Origin: Paraburkholderia ginsengisoli NBRC 100965
GTDB taxonomy: Bacteria; Pseudomonadota; Gammaproteobacteria; Burkholderiales; Burkholderiaceae
Direction: 5' to 3'
NCBI RefSeq assembly: GCF_000739735.1
Contig: NZ_BBJF01000004.1
Coordinates: 310,001 to 374,000, forward strand
DNA: 64,000 bases
Both the position numbers and the translations under genes were made by a program. Positions 25,885-36,962 of the stretch are shown here, in pieces. The stretch's first letter is position 1. Each line of letters opens with the position of its first letter. The notes under the pieces were generated by a model. That model was not told the DNA's origin. It did no database searches and worked only from the letters and a program-made list of their open reading frames with translations.

Positions 25885-26667
25885 ATGACCTATACCAGCT
25901 CAACCGTGCGCGTGCCTGATGTCGCCGCGGTGCCGCGACATATCGCGATCATCATGGATGGCAACGGCCGTTGGGCCACCCAGCGCCGCTTGCCGCGCGT
26001 GGCGGGCCATACGCGCGGCGTCGACGCGGTGCGTGCGGCCGTCGAGGCGTGCGCCCGGCAAGGCGTCGAATACCTGACGCTGTTCGCCTTCAGTTCCGAA
26101 AACTGGCGTCGTCCGAACGAGGAAGTCTCGTTCCTGATGCGCCTGTTTGTGACCGCGCTGGAGCGCGAGATCGGCAAGCTGCACGCGAACGGCATCCGTT
26201 TGCGCGTGGTCGGCGACCTCGACCGCTTCGATACGCGCATCCGCGACCTGATCAAGCGCGCGGAAACCAAGACCGCGCGCAATACCCGTCTCACGCTGAC
26301 CATCGCCGCAAATTACGGCGGCCGCTGGGACATCATGCAGGCCACCCGCAAGCTCGCCGAACAGTCGGCGGCGGCGGGCAAGGCGGTCGAGATCAACGAA
26401 GATTCGTTCGCCGAGCACCTGTCCATGGCCTATGCGCCGGAACCGGACCTGTTCATCCGCACTGGCGGCGAGCGCCGCGTCAGCAACTTTCTGCTGTGGC
26501 AGCTCGCCTACACCGAGTTCTACTTCACCGATACCTTCTGGCCGGATTTCGATGCCGACGCCCTCGGCCACGCAATCGCTTCGTACGCGGAGCGTGAACG
26601 CCGCTTCGGCCGCACCAGTGCTCAACTCGAGCCGCAATCGCAAAACGTCGATTCGCTTCCATGCTAA
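25885..26667 (+). CDS. uppS: Undecaprenyl diphosphate synthase (cis-prenyltransferase)
   Basis: This 260-residue enzyme adds isopentenyl units to farnesyl diphosphate to make the C55 carrier lipid for peptidoglycan and O-antigen. The catalytic Asp is D25 in [10 protein letters not shown], with FSSENWRRP and [20 protein letters not shown] further on. The ATG at 25885 gives the normal N-terminus. Its last seven bases overlap cdsA. Confidence 0.96.
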   Translation: MTYTSSTVRVPDVAAVPRHIAIIMDGNGRWATQRRLPRVAGHTRGVDAVRAAVEACARQGVEYLTLFAFSSENWRRPNEEVSFLMRLFVTALEREIGKLHANGIRLRVVGDLDRFDTRIRDLIKRAETKTARNTRLTLTIAANYGGRWDIMQATRKLAEQSAAAGKAVEINEDSFAEHLSMAYAPEPDLFIRTGGERRVSNFLLWQLAYTEFYFTDTFWPDFDADALGHAIASYAERERRFGRTSAQLEPQSQNVDSLPC

Positions 26668-27482
26668 AAACCCGTGTCATCACGGCGATCATCCTGCTGG
26701 CAGTGTTCCTGCCGGTCACGCTGTTCGCGCCGGTTGGCGCGTTCGGCGCGCTGATCGCCTTCGTCGTCGTGTTCGCCGCATGGGAGTGGGCGCGCCTGCT
26801 CAAGCTGGGCGGCGCCGGTCCGGTGGTCTACGCGCTGGTCGCCGCGGTCGCGCTGGTCGCCAGCACGCGGCTCGGCACGGGCGTTGAAGAGGGCCGCTCG
26901 CTCTTCAAGGCGGCCGCCATCTTCTGGGTGATCGCCGGGCCGTTCGTGCTGCTGCGCAAGCCTGTGCTCGCGCAGGGCGCGTGGCGAATCTTTCTGTTGC
27001 TTGCCGGCATTGTGGTATTCGCCGCGTGCTGGCATGCTCTCGTCGCCGCGCGCATGCAGGGTGTGCCGTTCGTCCTGTCGCTGCTGCTATTGGTGTGGCT
27101 GGCCGATATCGGCGCATACTTCTCCGGAAAAGCGTTCGGAAAACACAAGCTGGCACCTGCCATCAGCCCGGGCAAGACCTGGGAGGGCGCGATCGGCGGC
27201 TGGCTGGTGGTGATGATCGTCGCGGCGGTGGCGGTCTTTTTGCATGCGTTCGAGCCGACCCTGTATTCTTCGCTGCTGGCGCAATGGGGCGCCGTGCGCA
27301 CGCTGCTCGCGCTGACCCTGCTGGTGGCCTTCAGCGTGGTGGGCGACCTGTTCGAATCGATGATGAAACGCCAGGCCGGGGTGAAAGATTCAAGCGGCCT
27401 GTTGCCGGGGCACGGCGGCGTGCTTGACCGCATCGACGCATTATTGCCGGTGCTGCCGCTTGCCATGCTGCTGCTCGGCTAG
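26661..27482 (+). CDS. cdsA: Phosphatidate cytidylyltransferase
   Basis: This 273-residue multi-helix inner-membrane enzyme makes CDP-diacylglycerol from phosphatidic acid and CTP. The C-terminal signature is present: [16 protein letters not shown] followed by [15 protein letters not shown]. Its ATG lies within the 3' end of uppS, and dxr begins 10 bases after its stop, so translation coupling along the cluster is likely. Confidence 0.95.
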   Translation: MLKTRVITAIILLAVFLPVTLFAPVGAFGALIAFVVVFAAWEWARLLKLGGAGPVVYALVAAVALVASTRLGTGVEEGRSLFKAAAIFWVIAGPFVLLRKPVLAQGAWRIFLLLAGIVVFAACWHALVAARMQGVPFVLSLLLLVWLADIGAYFSGKAFGKHKLAPAISPGKTWEGAIGGWLVVMIVAAVAVFLHAFEPTLYSSLLAQWGAVRTLLALTLLVAFSVVGDLFESMMKRQAGVKDSSGLLPGHGGVLDRIDALLPVLPLAMLLLG

Positions 27483-27492
27483 AGAAAGAGAT

Positions 27493-28698
27493 ATGCAAAA
27501 ACGTCTGACATTGCTCGGTTCCACGGGCTCGATTGGAGACAGCACGCTCGACGTCGTCGCGCGTCATCCCGAGCGTTTCTCGGTTTATGCGCTCACCGCG
27601 CATCGCAACGGCGACAAGCTCGTCGAGCAATGCCTGCGCTTCAAACCCGAAGTCGCGGTAGTCGGCGACGCCGACACGGCCGCGCGGGTTGCGGCGAAGC
27701 TGCGCGAAGCGGGGTGCAAGACCGAGGTCACGTACGGGCCGCAAGCGCTCGTCGACGTGTCGAAGAGTGACGGCTGCGATACGGTGGTCGCGGCGATCGT
27801 CGGCGCGGCCGGTCTCGCGCCGAGTCTCGCCGCCGCGCGCGCCGGCAAACGCATCCTGCTCGCCAACAAGGAAGCGCTGGTGATGTCCGGCGCGATCTTC
27901 ATGGACGCGGTCCGCGACAACGACGCCGTGCTGCTGCCGGTCGACAGCGAACACAACGCGATTTTTCAATGCCTACCGCGCGAAGCCGCGCAGCACGGCG
28001 GCGTTTCCAAGATCATCCTGACCGCGTCGGGCGGCCCGTTCCGCACCCGTGAGCCGGCCACGCTCGTCGACGTCACGCCGGACGAAGCCTGCAAGCATCC
28101 GAACTGGGTCATGGGCCGCAAGATTTCGGTCGACTCCGCGACGATGATGAACAAGGGCCTCGAAGTGATCGAGGCGCACTGGCTGTTCGATTTGCCGGGC
28201 GAGCGCATCGACGTGCTGATTCACCCGCAAAGCGTGATTCACTCGCTCGTCTCGTACGCCGACGGCTCGGTGCTCGCGCAGCTCGGCAACCCCGACATGC
28301 GCACGCCGATCGCGCACGCGCTGGCGTTTCCGGATCGCGTGGATTCGGGCGTCGCGCAACTCGATCTCGCGGAGATCGCGTCGCTGTCGTTCGAGAAGCC
28401 GGATTACGCGCGCTTCCCGTGTCTCGCGCTCGCCATGAAGGCGCTGGCCGAGGGCGGCGTCGCGAGCGCGGCGCTGAACGCCGCGAACGAAATCGCGGTG
28501 GATGCGTTCCTGACGCGCCGGATCGGTTTCATGACGATCGCCCAAGTGGTCGACTTGGTGCTCAACGCTTTGCCGAACCGTAGCGCGCACGCGCTCGACG
28601 ACGTGATCGAAGCCGATGCCGCCGCGCGTCGCGCCGCTGCCGAATTCATCGCGCGTCTGCCCGACGGCGCCCGGCGTACGGAACGCGCCGTCCAGTGA
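27493..28698 (+). CDS. dxr: 1-deoxy-D-xylulose 5-phosphate reductoisomerase
   Basis: This 401-residue enzyme makes 2-C-methyl-D-erythritol 4-phosphate, the committed step of the non-mevalonate isoprenoid route that feeds UppS upstream. The NADPH-binding motif [13 protein letters not shown] is at the N-terminus, the metal and substrate site [12 protein letters not shown] in the middle and [17 protein letters not shown] beyond it. The ATG at 27493 follows AGAAAGAG. Confidence 0.96.
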   Translation: MQKRLTLLGSTGSIGDSTLDVVARHPERFSVYALTAHRNGDKLVEQCLRFKPEVAVVGDADTAARVAAKLREAGCKTEVTYGPQALVDVSKSDGCDTVVAAIVGAAGLAPSLAAARAGKRILLANKEALVMSGAIFMDAVRDNDAVLLPVDSEHNAIFQCLPREAAQHGGVSKIILTASGGPFRTREPATLVDVTPDEACKHPNWVMGRKISVDSATMMNKGLEVIEAHWLFDLPGERIDVLIHPQSVIHSLVSYADGSVLAQLGNPDMRTPIAHALAFPDRVDSGVAQLDLAEIASLSFEKPDYARFPCLALAMKALAEGGVASAALNAANEIAVDAFLTRRIGFMTIAQVVDLVLNALPNRSAHALDDVIEADAAARRAAAEFIARLPDGARRTERAVQ

Positions 28699-28705
28699 GG
28701 CGCTT

Positions 28706-30100
28706 ATGAACCTGCTGATCGAAGTGCTTGCCTTCGCGGTCGCGATTGGCGTGCTCGTCGTCGTCCACGAGTATGGGCATTACAGCGTCGCGCGTCTGTG
28801 CGGCGTCAAGGTGCTGCGCTTTTCGATCGGTTTCGGCAAGCCGCTGTTCCAGTGGGTGAGTCCGAAGACGGGCACCGAGTGGACTATTGCCGCGCTGCCG
28901 CTCGGCGGCTACGTGAAGATGCTCGACGAGCGCGAAACCGGCACCGCGCCGATTCCCGCCGACGAGTTGCCGCACGCATTCAATCGCCAGTCGGTGTGGC
29001 GGCGCTTTGCGATCGTCGCGGCCGGCCCGGTCGCGAACTTCCTGCTGGCCATCGTGCTGTTCGCTCTTGTGTTCGCGAGCGGCGTGACGGAGCCGGCAGC
29101 GGTGATCGCTCCGCCCGCGCCGAATACGCCGGCGGCAGTGGCCGGCTTCGAAGGCGGCGAGACCATCGTCGCGGTGCGCAGCGGCGGCACTGGTGAGTCC
29201 GAACCGGTGCGCTCATGGTCGGACCTGCGCTGGAAACTGCTCGGCGCCGCCTTCGATCACAAGCACCTCGTGCTGAGCGCGAAAGACGCGCACGGCGTTT
29301 CCGATTTCCCGATCGACCTGCGCGGCATCAGCGAGAAAGACGTCGATGACGACTTCATGTCGCGTCTCGGCTTCGAGCCGGGCGGCGGCAAGCTGATGGT
29401 GGCGGGCGTGCAGCCGGGGAGCGCTGCGCAAAGAGCGGGCCTCGTCACGGGCGATCGTCTGCGCGCGATCAATGGCACGCCGACTGACAATGCCACGACC
29501 TTCATCGCGTATGTAAAATCGCACGCCGGCGTGCCGGTGACGCTGCAGGTGGAGCGCGGCGGCCGGGGCGGCCAGGCGGCGGGCAAGCTCGAAGACATCA
29601 GCATCGTGCCGCAGGCGCAGCGCGATACGGCGACCGGTCAGCAGATCGGCCGCATCGGCGCGGAGCTGGCGACCCAGGTGCCGTCGATCGATGTGCGCTA
29701 CGGACCTGTCGAGAGTCTGCAACTCGGCGCGCGCCGCACATGGGATCTGGCGGTGTACTCGGTGCGCATGTTCGGCAGGATGATCGTCGGCGAGGCGTCG
29801 CTGAAAAATCTTTCCGGTCCGGTGACGATTGCCGACTACGCAGGAAAGAGCGCACGTCTAGGTCCTTCTGCCTTTCTGTCGTTCCTGGCCCTTGTCAGTA
29901 TTAGCCTCGGCGTGCTGAACCTGCTACCAATTCCGGTATTGGACGGGGGGCATCTGTTATATTATTTGGTTGAAGCTGTGACCGGTAAAGTTGTCTCCGA
30001 TCGCTGGCAACTCGTTTTTCAGAGGGCGGGTCTCGCCTGCATCGTCGCATTGTCGGCGATCGCGCTGTTCAACGATCTGGCTCGTTTAATCCATTTTTAA
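28706..30100 (+). CDS. rseP: Site-2 zinc metalloprotease RseP
   Basis: This 464-residue inner-membrane protease cuts the anti-sigma-E factor within the membrane during envelope stress. The zinc motif HEYGH is at residues 21-25 in the first helix. A periplasmic PDZ segment follows (VAGVQPGSAAQRAGLVTGD), and LNLLPIPVLDGGH near residue 410 holds the third metal ligand. Its place just before bamA fits an envelope-stress role. Confidence 0.95.
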   Translation: MNLLIEVLAFAVAIGVLVVVHEYGHYSVARLCGVKVLRFSIGFGKPLFQWVSPKTGTEWTIAALPLGGYVKMLDERETGTAPIPADELPHAFNRQSVWRRFAIVAAGPVANFLLAIVLFALVFASGVTEPAAVIAPPAPNTPAAVAGFEGGETIVAVRSGGTGESEPVRSWSDLRWKLLGAAFDHKHLVLSAKDAHGVSDFPIDLRGISEKDVDDDFMSRLGFEPGGGKLMVAGVQPGSAAQRAGLVTGDRLRAINGTPTDNATTFIAYVKSHAGVPVTLQVERGGRGGQAAGKLEDISIVPQAQRDTATGQQIGRIGAELATQVPSIDVRYGPVESLQLGARRTWDLAVYSVRMFGRMIVGEASLKNLSGPVTIADYAGKSARLGPSAFLSFLALVSISLGVLNLLPIPVLDGGHLLYYLVEAVTGKVVSDRWQLVFQRAGLACIVALSAIALFNDLARLIHF

Positions 30101-30167
30101 AGTGTCCGGCGGCGTTCACGATGGCGACCGCCTGACCTGATGCAGCTATATACACTGGGGAAGCACG

Positions 30168-32471
30168 TTGTTTAAACCTCATCGCTTTGTTCCAAAAACG
30201 GTTATAGCCGCGGCCTTCGCCGCGCATGGGCTGGTTGCTCACGCAACGTCGCCCTTCGTGGTGCAAGACATCCGCATTGAGGGATTGCAACGCGTCGAAC
30301 CGGGTACCGTGTTCGCGTATCTGCCCATCAAACAAGGCGACACGTTTAGCGACGACAAGGCGTCCGAAGCGATTCGCGCGCTGTACGCCACGGGCTTCTT
30401 CAACGACGTCAAGATCGCGACCGAAGGCAATGTCGTCATCGTGCAGGTGCTGGAGCGCCCGGCCATCGGCACGATCGACTTCTCCGGCATTCACGAGTTC
30501 GACAAGGAAAACCTGACCAAGGCGCTGCGCGCGGTCGGTTTGTCGCAAGGCCGTTACTACGACAAGGCGCTGGTCGATCGCGCCGAGCAGGAACTGAAGC
30601 GGCAGTATCTGACACGCGGCTACTACGCCGCCGAAGTGACCACCACGGTTACGCCGATCGACCGCAATCGCGTGTCGGTGCTGTTCTCGGTGGCCGAAGG
30701 TCCGAGCGCGAAGATCCGCCAGATCAACTTCATCGGCAACAAGGCGTTCAGTACGGGTACGCTGCGCGACGAAATGCAACTGTCCACGCCGAACTGGTTC
30801 TCGTGGTACACGAAGAACGACCTGTACGCGAAAGACAAGCTCACCGGCGACCTCGAAAACGTCCGCTCGTATTATCTGAATCGCGGCTATCTCGAGTTCA
30901 ACATCGAGTCGACCCAGGTGTCGATCACGCCGGACAAGAAGGACATGTATCTGACGGTCACGCTGCACGAAGGCGAGCCGTACACGATTTCCTCCATCAA
31001 GCTGGCCGGCAATCTGCTCGATCGCGAAGCGGAGCTGAACAAGCTGATCAAGATCAAACCGGGCGATCGTTTCTCGGCTGAAAAGCTGCAGGCCACGACG
31101 AAGGCGATCGTCGACAAGCTTGGCGAATACGGCTACGCGTTCGCGACCGTCAACGCACAGCCGCAGATCGATCAGACCAACCACAAGGTGGACCTGGTGC
31201 TGCAGGTGGACCCGAGCCGCCGCGTGTACGTGCGCCGCATCAACGTGGTCGGCAACACGCGCACCCGCGACGAAGTAGTGCGCCGTGAAATGCGCCAGCT
31301 CGAAAGCTCGTGGTTCGATTCGAACCGCCTCGCGCTGTCGAAAGACCGGATCAACCGTCTCGGCTACTTCACCGATGTCGACGTGACCACGATCCCGGTC
31401 GAAGGCACGCCGGACCAGGTCGATGTGGATGTCAAGGTGGCCGAAAAGCCGACCGGCGCGATCACGCTGGGTGCGGGCTTCTCGTCGACCGACAAGGTGG
31501 TGCTGTCCGCGGGTGTGTCGCAGGACAACGTGTTTGGCTCGGGCACGAGTCTCGCGGTGAACATCAATACGGCGAAGACGTACCGTACGCTGACGGTCAC
31601 GCAGGTCGATCCGTACTTCACGGTCGACGGCATCAAGCGTATTACCGACGTCTACTATCGCACGTACCAGCCGCTGTACTACTCGACGGATTCGAGCTTC
31701 AAGATCGTCACGATCGGCGGCGACCTGAAATTCGGCATCCCGTTCTCGGAAGTCGACACGGTGTACTTCGGCGCGGGTCTCGAGCAGAACCAGCTGGACA
31801 TCGACGCGAACACGCCGCAAAGCTACATCGACTACGTGCACGAGTTCGGCCGCGTGTCGAACAACGTGCCGATCACGGTGGGCTGGTCGCGCGACGCGCG
31901 TGACAGCGCGCTGGTGCCGAGCCGTGGTTACTTCACGCAGGCGAACGCCGAGTACGGCACGCCGATCGGCGGCACGCAGTACTACAAGGCCGACATCAAC
32001 GCGCAGTACTATTACTCGTTCGCGCGTGGGTTCGTGCTGGGCTTCAACTTCCAGGGCGGCTACGGTAACGGCTTGGGCGGCAAGCCTTATCCGATTTTCA
32101 AGAACTACTACGCCGGCGGTATCGGCTCGGTGCGAGGCTACGAGCCGAGCTCGCTGGGCCCGCGCGACGCGAAGACGGGCGACCCGATCGGCGGCTCGAA
32201 GCTGCTCGTGGGTAACGTCGAGTTGACGTTCCCGCTGCCGGGTACGGGTTACGACCGCACGCTGCGCGTGTTCACGTTCCTCGACGCCGGTAACGTGTGG
32301 GGCACGGAAGGCAATAGCACTGGCGCGAACGGCCTGCGTTACGGCTATGGTGTGGGTCTGGCGTGGATCTCGCCGATCGGCCCGCTCAAGCTGAGCCTGG
32401 GCTTCCCGCTCACGAAGCACACCGGCGACCAGTATCAGAAGTTCCAGTTCCAGATCGGGACGGCGTTCTGA
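30168..32471 (+). CDS. bamA: Outer membrane protein assembly factor BamA
   Basis: This 767-residue Omp85 protein inserts beta-barrels into the outer membrane. A signal peptide (about residues 1-26, ending VAHA) is followed by five POTRA domains, starting at FVVQDIRIEGLQRVEPGTVF, and a C-terminal barrel with VRGYEPSSLGPRD and a final Phe (FQFQIGTAF). Translation appears to begin at TTG 30168, preceded by GGGGA at a suitable distance; no in-frame ATG gives a signal peptide. Confidence 0.95.
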   Translation: MFKPHRFVPKTVIAAAFAAHGLVAHATSPFVVQDIRIEGLQRVEPGTVFAYLPIKQGDTFSDDKASEAIRALYATGFFNDVKIATEGNVVIVQVLERPAIGTIDFSGIHEFDKENLTKALRAVGLSQGRYYDKALVDRAEQELKRQYLTRGYYAAEVTTTVTPIDRNRVSVLFSVAEGPSAKIRQINFIGNKAFSTGTLRDEMQLSTPNWFSWYTKNDLYAKDKLTGDLENVRSYYLNRGYLEFNIESTQVSITPDKKDMYLTVTLHEGEPYTISSIKLAGNLLDREAELNKLIKIKPGDRFSAEKLQATTKAIVDKLGEYGYAFATVNAQPQIDQTNHKVDLVLQVDPSRRVYVRRINVVGNTRTRDEVVRREMRQLESSWFDSNRLALSKDRINRLGYFTDVDVTTIPVEGTPDQVDVDVKVAEKPTGAITLGAGFSSTDKVVLSAGVSQDNVFGSGTSLAVNINTAKTYRTLTVTQVDPYFTVDGIKRITDVYYRTYQPLYYSTDSSFKIVTIGGDLKFGIPFSEVDTVYFGAGLEQNQLDIDANTPQSYIDYVHEFGRVSNNVPITVGWSRDARDSALVPSRGYFTQANAEYGTPIGGTQYYKADINAQYYYSFARGFVLGFNFQGGYGNGLGGKPYPIFKNYYAGGIGSVRGYEPSSLGPRDAKTGDPIGGSKLLVGNVELTFPLPGTGYDRTLRVFTFLDAGNVWGTEGNSTGANGLRYGYGVGLAWISPIGPLKLSLGFPLTKHTGDQYQKFQFQIGTAF

Positions 32472-32512
32472 TCACGACGGCAGGCAACTGGCCAAACTAC
32501 AGTATCGAGAGG

Positions 32513-33040
32513 ATGACTTTGCTAACCGGTATGTTTTCGAAACGTGTAGCGTGCGCGATGGCGCTGGCAATGACCTTGGGCGTCGGGGTAGCGCACGCGC
32601 AGGAGGCGAAGATCGCCGCGGTGAATTCTGACCGCATCCTGCGTGAATCGGCGGCGGCGAAAGCCGCCCAGGTCAAGCTCGAAGCCGAATTCGCGAAGCG
32701 TGACAAAGATCTTGCCGACATGGCGCAGAAGCTGAAATCGATGTCCGATTCGCTGGACAAGAGCGGCGCATCGATGTCGGCGGCAGACCGCGCGCAGAAG
32801 CAGCGCGATCTGTCACAACTGGACACGGATTTCCAGCGCAAGCAGCGCGAGTTCCGCGAAGATCTGAATCAGCGCCGCAACGAGGAACTGGCGGCGGTGC
32901 TCGACCGCGCCAACAAGGTGATCAAGCAGATCGCCGAGGCGCAGCACTACGATCTGATCGTGCAGGAAGCGGTGTACGTGAGCCCGCGCATCGACATCAC
33001 CGACCAGGTGCTCAAGGCGCTGGCGGCGTCGGGCAACTGA
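32513..33040 (+). CDS. skp: Periplasmic chaperone Skp/OmpH
   Basis: This 175-residue periplasmic chaperone holds unfolded outer-membrane proteins for BamA. A signal peptide ends near VGVAHA, then comes QEAKIAAVNSDRILRESAAAK and a long charged coiled coil typical of Skp tentacles. Two starts are possible: ATG 32513 (MTLLTGMFSKR) and ATG 32531 (MFSKR); both leave the signal peptide intact. It follows bamA by 41 bases. Confidence 0.93.
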   Translation: MTLLTGMFSKRVACAMALAMTLGVGVAHAQEAKIAAVNSDRILRESAAAKAAQVKLEAEFAKRDKDLADMAQKLKSMSDSLDKSGASMSAADRAQKQRDLSQLDTDFQRKQREFREDLNQRRNEELAAVLDRANKVIKQIAEAQHYDLIVQEAVYVSPRIDITDQVLKALAASGN

Positions 33041-33145
33041 GAGCGGTCGGGCAAGGGCAGAGGTACGAGACGTACGCCCGCGCCGCGAGCCGCCACACGC
33101 GGCCGCAATAACACGTTGGATCGAACAGCAGGAGACAGGATAGGC

Positions 33146-34258
33146 ATGGCATTTACGCTCGAGGACATCGTCCAGCGGTTCGGCGGTTCGGTAGTCGGAA
33201 ACGGTTTGCAGCGTGTCGGCAGTCTGGCGCCGCTCGACCAGGCGGGCCCGGACCAACTGGCGTTCCTCGCCAATCCGAAGTATCTGTCGCAGGTCGAGAC
33301 GACCCGCGCGGGCGCGGTGTTGATCAACGCCGAGGACCTCGCAAAGCTGGCTTCCCGCGAAGGCCGTAACTTCATCGTCACGCCGAACCCGTACGCTTAC
33401 TTCGCGCGTATCGCGCAAACGTTCATCGACCTCGCCGCGCCGAAAGCGGTGCCAGGCGTGCATCCGAGCGCCACCATCGACCCGTCGGCGCAGATCGCTG
33501 CAAGCGCGGTGATCGGCCCGCACGTCACGGTCGAAGCGGGCGCGGTGATCGGCGAGAACGTGCGGCTCGATGCCAACGTCGTGATCGGTCGCGGCACACG
33601 CGTCGGCGCGGACTCGCATCTGTATCCGAATGTGGCGGTGTACCACGGCTGCAAGCTCGGCGAGCGCGTGATCGTGCACGCGGGCGCGGTAATCGGCTCG
33701 GACGGTTTCGGCTTCGCGCCGGACTTCGTCGGCGAAGGCGACGCGCGTACCGGCAGCTGGGTGAAGATTCCGCAGGTGGGCGGCGTATCGATTGCGGCGG
33801 ACGTTGAAATCGGCGCGAACACCACGATCGACCGCGGCGCGATGGCCGATACGATCATCGAAGAGTGCGTGAAGATCGACAACCTCGTGCAGATCGGCCA
33901 CAACTGCAAGGTCGGCGCGTACACGGTGATCGCCGGTTGCGCGGGCATCGCGGGCAGCACGACGATCGGCCGCCATTGCATGATCGGCGGCGCAGTGGGG
34001 ATTGCCGGCCACGTCACGCTGGCCGATTATGTGATCGTCACCGCGAAGTCGGGCGTGTCGAAGTCGCTGCTGAAGCCCGGCATGTACACCAGTGCGTTCC
34101 CGGCCGTGAATCACGCGGACTGGAACAAGAGCGCGGCTTTGCTGCGCAATATCGACAAGCTCCGCGATCGTATCCGCGCGCTCGAAAGTGCCGCAGCCAA
34201 CGGTCCGGGCAATGCGGACCCCCGCGCAGCAGACAATTCCACAGGCGACCAGCCCTGA
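33146..34258 (+). CDS. lpxD: UDP-3-O-(3-hydroxyacyl)glucosamine N-acyltransferase LpxD
   Basis: This 370-residue enzyme adds the second hydroxyacyl chain in lipid A synthesis. It has an N-terminal uridine-binding domain ([20 protein letters not shown]), a left-handed beta-helix of hexapeptide repeats, and the segment [22 protein letters not shown], which includes the catalytic His region. A GGAG site precedes the ATG at 33146. The last 30 residues are a variable tail. Confidence 0.96.
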   Translation: MAFTLEDIVQRFGGSVVGNGLQRVGSLAPLDQAGPDQLAFLANPKYLSQVETTRAGAVLINAEDLAKLASREGRNFIVTPNPYAYFARIAQTFIDLAAPKAVPGVHPSATIDPSAQIAASAVIGPHVTVEAGAVIGENVRLDANVVIGRGTRVGADSHLYPNVAVYHGCKLGERVIVHAGAVIGSDGFGFAPDFVGEGDARTGSWVKIPQVGGVSIAADVEIGANTTIDRGAMADTIIEECVKIDNLVQIGHNCKVGAYTVIAGCAGIAGSTTIGRHCMIGGAVGIAGHVTLADYVIVTAKSGVSKSLLKPGMYTSAFPAVNHADWNKSAALLRNIDKLRDRIRALESAAANGPGNADPRAADNSTGDQP

Positions 34259-34442
34259 GATATCAGGGCGGCTTGCCGACACCGCGTAAAATGGCGGGCA
34301 AGTATCATGAGTCAAAGGCGGTTGCCGTGACCGGGTGGCACGGCCGCCGGATCATGGCGGGCGCCGGCAGCACGCGTTTTCAACCCACCTGCACCAGCAT
34401 CCGCAGTCATCATCGCGCAGTCAATGCGTGAGCAGAAACACC

Positions 34443-34907
34443 ATGAGCACCGAAAAAATCAATCTCGACATTCATAAGATTCTCACGCTGCTGCCCCATC
34501 GTTACCCGATCCTGCTGGTCGACCGGGTGCTCGAACTCGAGCCGCACAAGAGCATCAAAGCGTTGAAGAACGTGTCGATCAATGAGCCGTATTTCCAGGG
34601 GCACTTCCCGACACGCCCGGTGATGCCCGGCGTGTTGATTCTGGAAGCGCTCGCGCAAACCGCGGCCTTGCTGACGTTTTCGGAAGAGCCGAGCGACCCG
34701 TCGAACACGCTGTATCTGTTCGTCGGTATCGACAACGCGCGCTTCAAGCGCGTGGTGGAGCCGGGCGATCAGCTGATCCTGAACTGCACGTTCGAACGTC
34801 ATATGCGCGGCATCTGGAAGTTCAAGGCGCGCGCCGAGGTGGATGGCGTCGTGGCGGCTGAAGCCGACCTGATGTGCGCGGTGCGGCACACGGACAAAGA
34901 CGCGTAA
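34443..34907 (+). CDS. fabZ: 3-hydroxyacyl-ACP dehydratase FabZ
   Basis: This 154-residue hot-dog-fold dehydratase acts in fatty acid elongation, next to the lipid A acyltransferases that use hydroxyacyl-ACP. The motif [13 protein letters not shown] contains the active-site His, and [19 protein letters not shown] the catalytic Glu. The start at 34443 ([14 protein letters not shown]) is preferred; an upstream in-frame start lacks conserved residues. Confidence 0.96.
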   Translation: MSTEKINLDIHKILTLLPHRYPILLVDRVLELEPHKSIKALKNVSINEPYFQGHFPTRPVMPGVLILEALAQTAALLTFSEEPSDPSNTLYLFVGIDNARFKRVVEPGDQLILNCTFERHMRGIWKFKARAEVDGVVAAEADLMCAVRHTDKDA

Positions 34908-35000
34908 GTCGGCGTCCGCGCCGCCGGCGGCTTGCTACAGGCGCCGCCGCCTGGCCAGAAGCCCATCCAGACAACGCAACAGAATCAGAAGCGAGGACGC

Positions 35001-35789
35001 ATGAGCAGGATTCATCCCACTGCGATCGTCGAACCGGGCGCACAACTCGACGAATCCGTCGAAGTCGGTCCGTACGCCGTGATCGGTGCACACGTGACGA
35101 TCGGCGCACGGAGCACGGTCGGTTCACACAGCGTGATCGAAGGCTACACGACGATCGGCGAAGACAACCGGATCGGCCACTACGCATCGGTCGGCGGCCG
35201 TCCGCAGGACATGAAGTACAAGGACGAGCCGACCCGGCTCGTGATCGGCAACCGCAACACGATCCGTGAATTCACCACGATCCACACCGGCACCACGCAG
35301 GACGCTGGCGTCACCACGCTCGGCGACGACAACTGGATCATGGCGTACGTGCACATCGGCCACGACTGCCACGTCGGTAATAACGTCATTCTGTCGAGCA
35401 ACGCGCAGATGGCAGGCCACGTGACGATCGGCGACCACGCGATCATCGGCGGCATGTCGGGCGTGCATCAGTTCGTGCGCATCGGCGCGCATTCGATGCT
35501 CGGCGGCGCGTCGGCGCTGGTGCAGGACATTCCGCCGTTCGTGATCGCCGCCGGCAACAAGGCAGAGCCGCACGGCATCAACGTCGAAGGCCTGCGTCGC
35601 CGCGGCTTCTCGCCGGATGCGATTTCGGCGCTGCGCACCGCGTATCGTGTGCTGTACAAGAACGGCCTGTCGCTTGAAGAAGCGAAGGTGCAGCTGCGCG
35701 AACTCGCGTCCGCTGGCGGCGACGGCGATGCACCGGTGCAGACGCTGCTCGCGTTCGTCGAAGCGTCGCAACGCGGCATCATCCGCTAA
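35001..35789 (+). CDS. lpxA: UDP-N-acetylglucosamine acyltransferase LpxA
   Basis: This 262-residue enzyme catalyses the first step of lipid A synthesis. It begins [20 protein letters not shown], a hexapeptide beta-helix, with the catalytic His region in [16 protein letters not shown] and the C-terminal [15 protein letters not shown] helix domain. GAGGACGC just before the ATG contains the ribosome site. It is followed by lpxB after three bases. Confidence 0.97.
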   Translation: MSRIHPTAIVEPGAQLDESVEVGPYAVIGAHVTIGARSTVGSHSVIEGYTTIGEDNRIGHYASVGGRPQDMKYKDEPTRLVIGNRNTIREFTTIHTGTTQDAGVTTLGDDNWIMAYVHIGHDCHVGNNVILSSNAQMAGHVTIGDHAIIGGMSGVHQFVRIGAHSMLGGASALVQDIPPFVIAAGNKAEPHGINVEGLRRRGFSPDAISALRTAYRVLYKNGLSLEEAKVQLRELASAGGDGDAPVQTLLAFVEASQRGIIR

Positions 35790-35792
35790 CCG

Positions 35793-36962
35793 ATGGCATT
35801 GCAACCCAGTCCGCTGCGCGTCGCGATGGTGGCCGGCGAGCCGTCCGGCGACCTGCTGGCGGCGTCGCTGCTCGACGGCCTCGCGAGCCGTCTGCCGGCC
35901 GGCACCCAGTACTACGGGATCGGCGGCCCGCGCATGATCGCCACGGGTTTCGACGCCCACTGGCCGATGGAAAAGCTCACGGTGCGCGGCTATGTCGAAG
36001 CGCTGCGGCACATCCCCGAAATTCTCGGTATTCGCAACGAGCTGAAGCGCCAGTTGCTGGCTGAACCGCCGGCGGTGTTCGTCGGCGTCGATGCGCCCGA
36101 CTTCAACTTCGGGCTGGAGCACGCGTTGCGCGATGCGGGGATTCCGACCGTTCACTTCGTTTGCCCGTCCATCTGGGCGTGGCGCGGCGGGCGCATCAAG
36201 AAGATCGCCAAAGCGGTCGATCACATGCTGTGCGTGTTCCCGTTCGAAACGGCACTGCTGGAGAAGGCGGGCGTCGCGGCGTCGTACGTGGGCCATCCGC
36301 TCGCTGACGAAATACCGCTCGTACCCGACACGCTCGGCGCGCGCCGTTCGCTCGGCCTCGCGGAAGACGGTCCGATCATCGCGGTGCTGCCGGGCAGCCG
36401 GCGCTCAGAAATCGATCTGATCGGCCCGACGTTTTTCGCCGCGATGGAGATGATGCAGCACCAGGAACCCGGTCTGCGCTTCGTGATGCCGGCGGCCACG
36501 CCGACCTTGCGCGAAATGCTGCGTCCGCTGGTCGAGGCCCATCCCGGTCTCGCGCTGACGATCACCGACGGCCAGTCGCAACTCGCGATGACCGCCGCCG
36601 ACGCGATCCTCGTGAAGAGCGGCACCGTGACGCTCGAAGCCGCGCTGCTGAAAAAGCCGATGGTCATCTCGTACAAGGTGCCCTGGCTCACCGGCCAGAT
36701 CATGCGCCGCCAGGGCTATCTGCCGTATGTCGGCCTGCCGAACATTCTGGCCGGGCGCTTCGTGGTGCCGGAGATCCTGCAGCACTTCGCGACACCGCAG
36801 GCGCTCGCCGAAGCCACGCTGAAACAGTTGCGCGACGAAGCCAACCGGCGCACGCTGACGGAAATCTTCACGGAGATGCATCACGTGCTGAAGCAGAACA
36901 CCGCGCAGCGTGCGGCGGAAGTCGTGGCGAGCGTCATCGAAAAACGGACGGCGCGGCCGTGA
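35793..36962 (+). CDS. lpxB: Lipid-A-disaccharide synthase LpxB
   Basis: This 389-residue GT19 glycosyltransferase joins UDP-diacylglucosamine and lipid X to the lipid A disaccharide. The N-terminal [19 protein letters not shown] and central CPSIWAWR and [10 protein letters not shown] segments are diagnostic. The C-terminal half has the [17 protein letters not shown] donor-site motif. Its stop overlaps the rnhB GTG. Confidence 0.97.
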   Translation: MALQPSPLRVAMVAGEPSGDLLAASLLDGLASRLPAGTQYYGIGGPRMIATGFDAHWPMEKLTVRGYVEALRHIPEILGIRNELKRQLLAEPPAVFVGVDAPDFNFGLEHALRDAGIPTVHFVCPSIWAWRGGRIKKIAKAVDHMLCVFPFETALLEKAGVAASYVGHPLADEIPLVPDTLGARRSLGLAEDGPIIAVLPGSRRSEIDLIGPTFFAAMEMMQHQEPGLRFVMPAATPTLREMLRPLVEAHPGLALTITDGQSQLAMTAADAILVKSGTVTLEAALLKKPMVISYKVPWLTGQIMRRQGYLPYVGLPNILAGRFVVPEILQHFATPQALAEATLKQLRDEANRRTLTEIFTEMHHVLKQNTAQRAAEVVASVIEKRTARP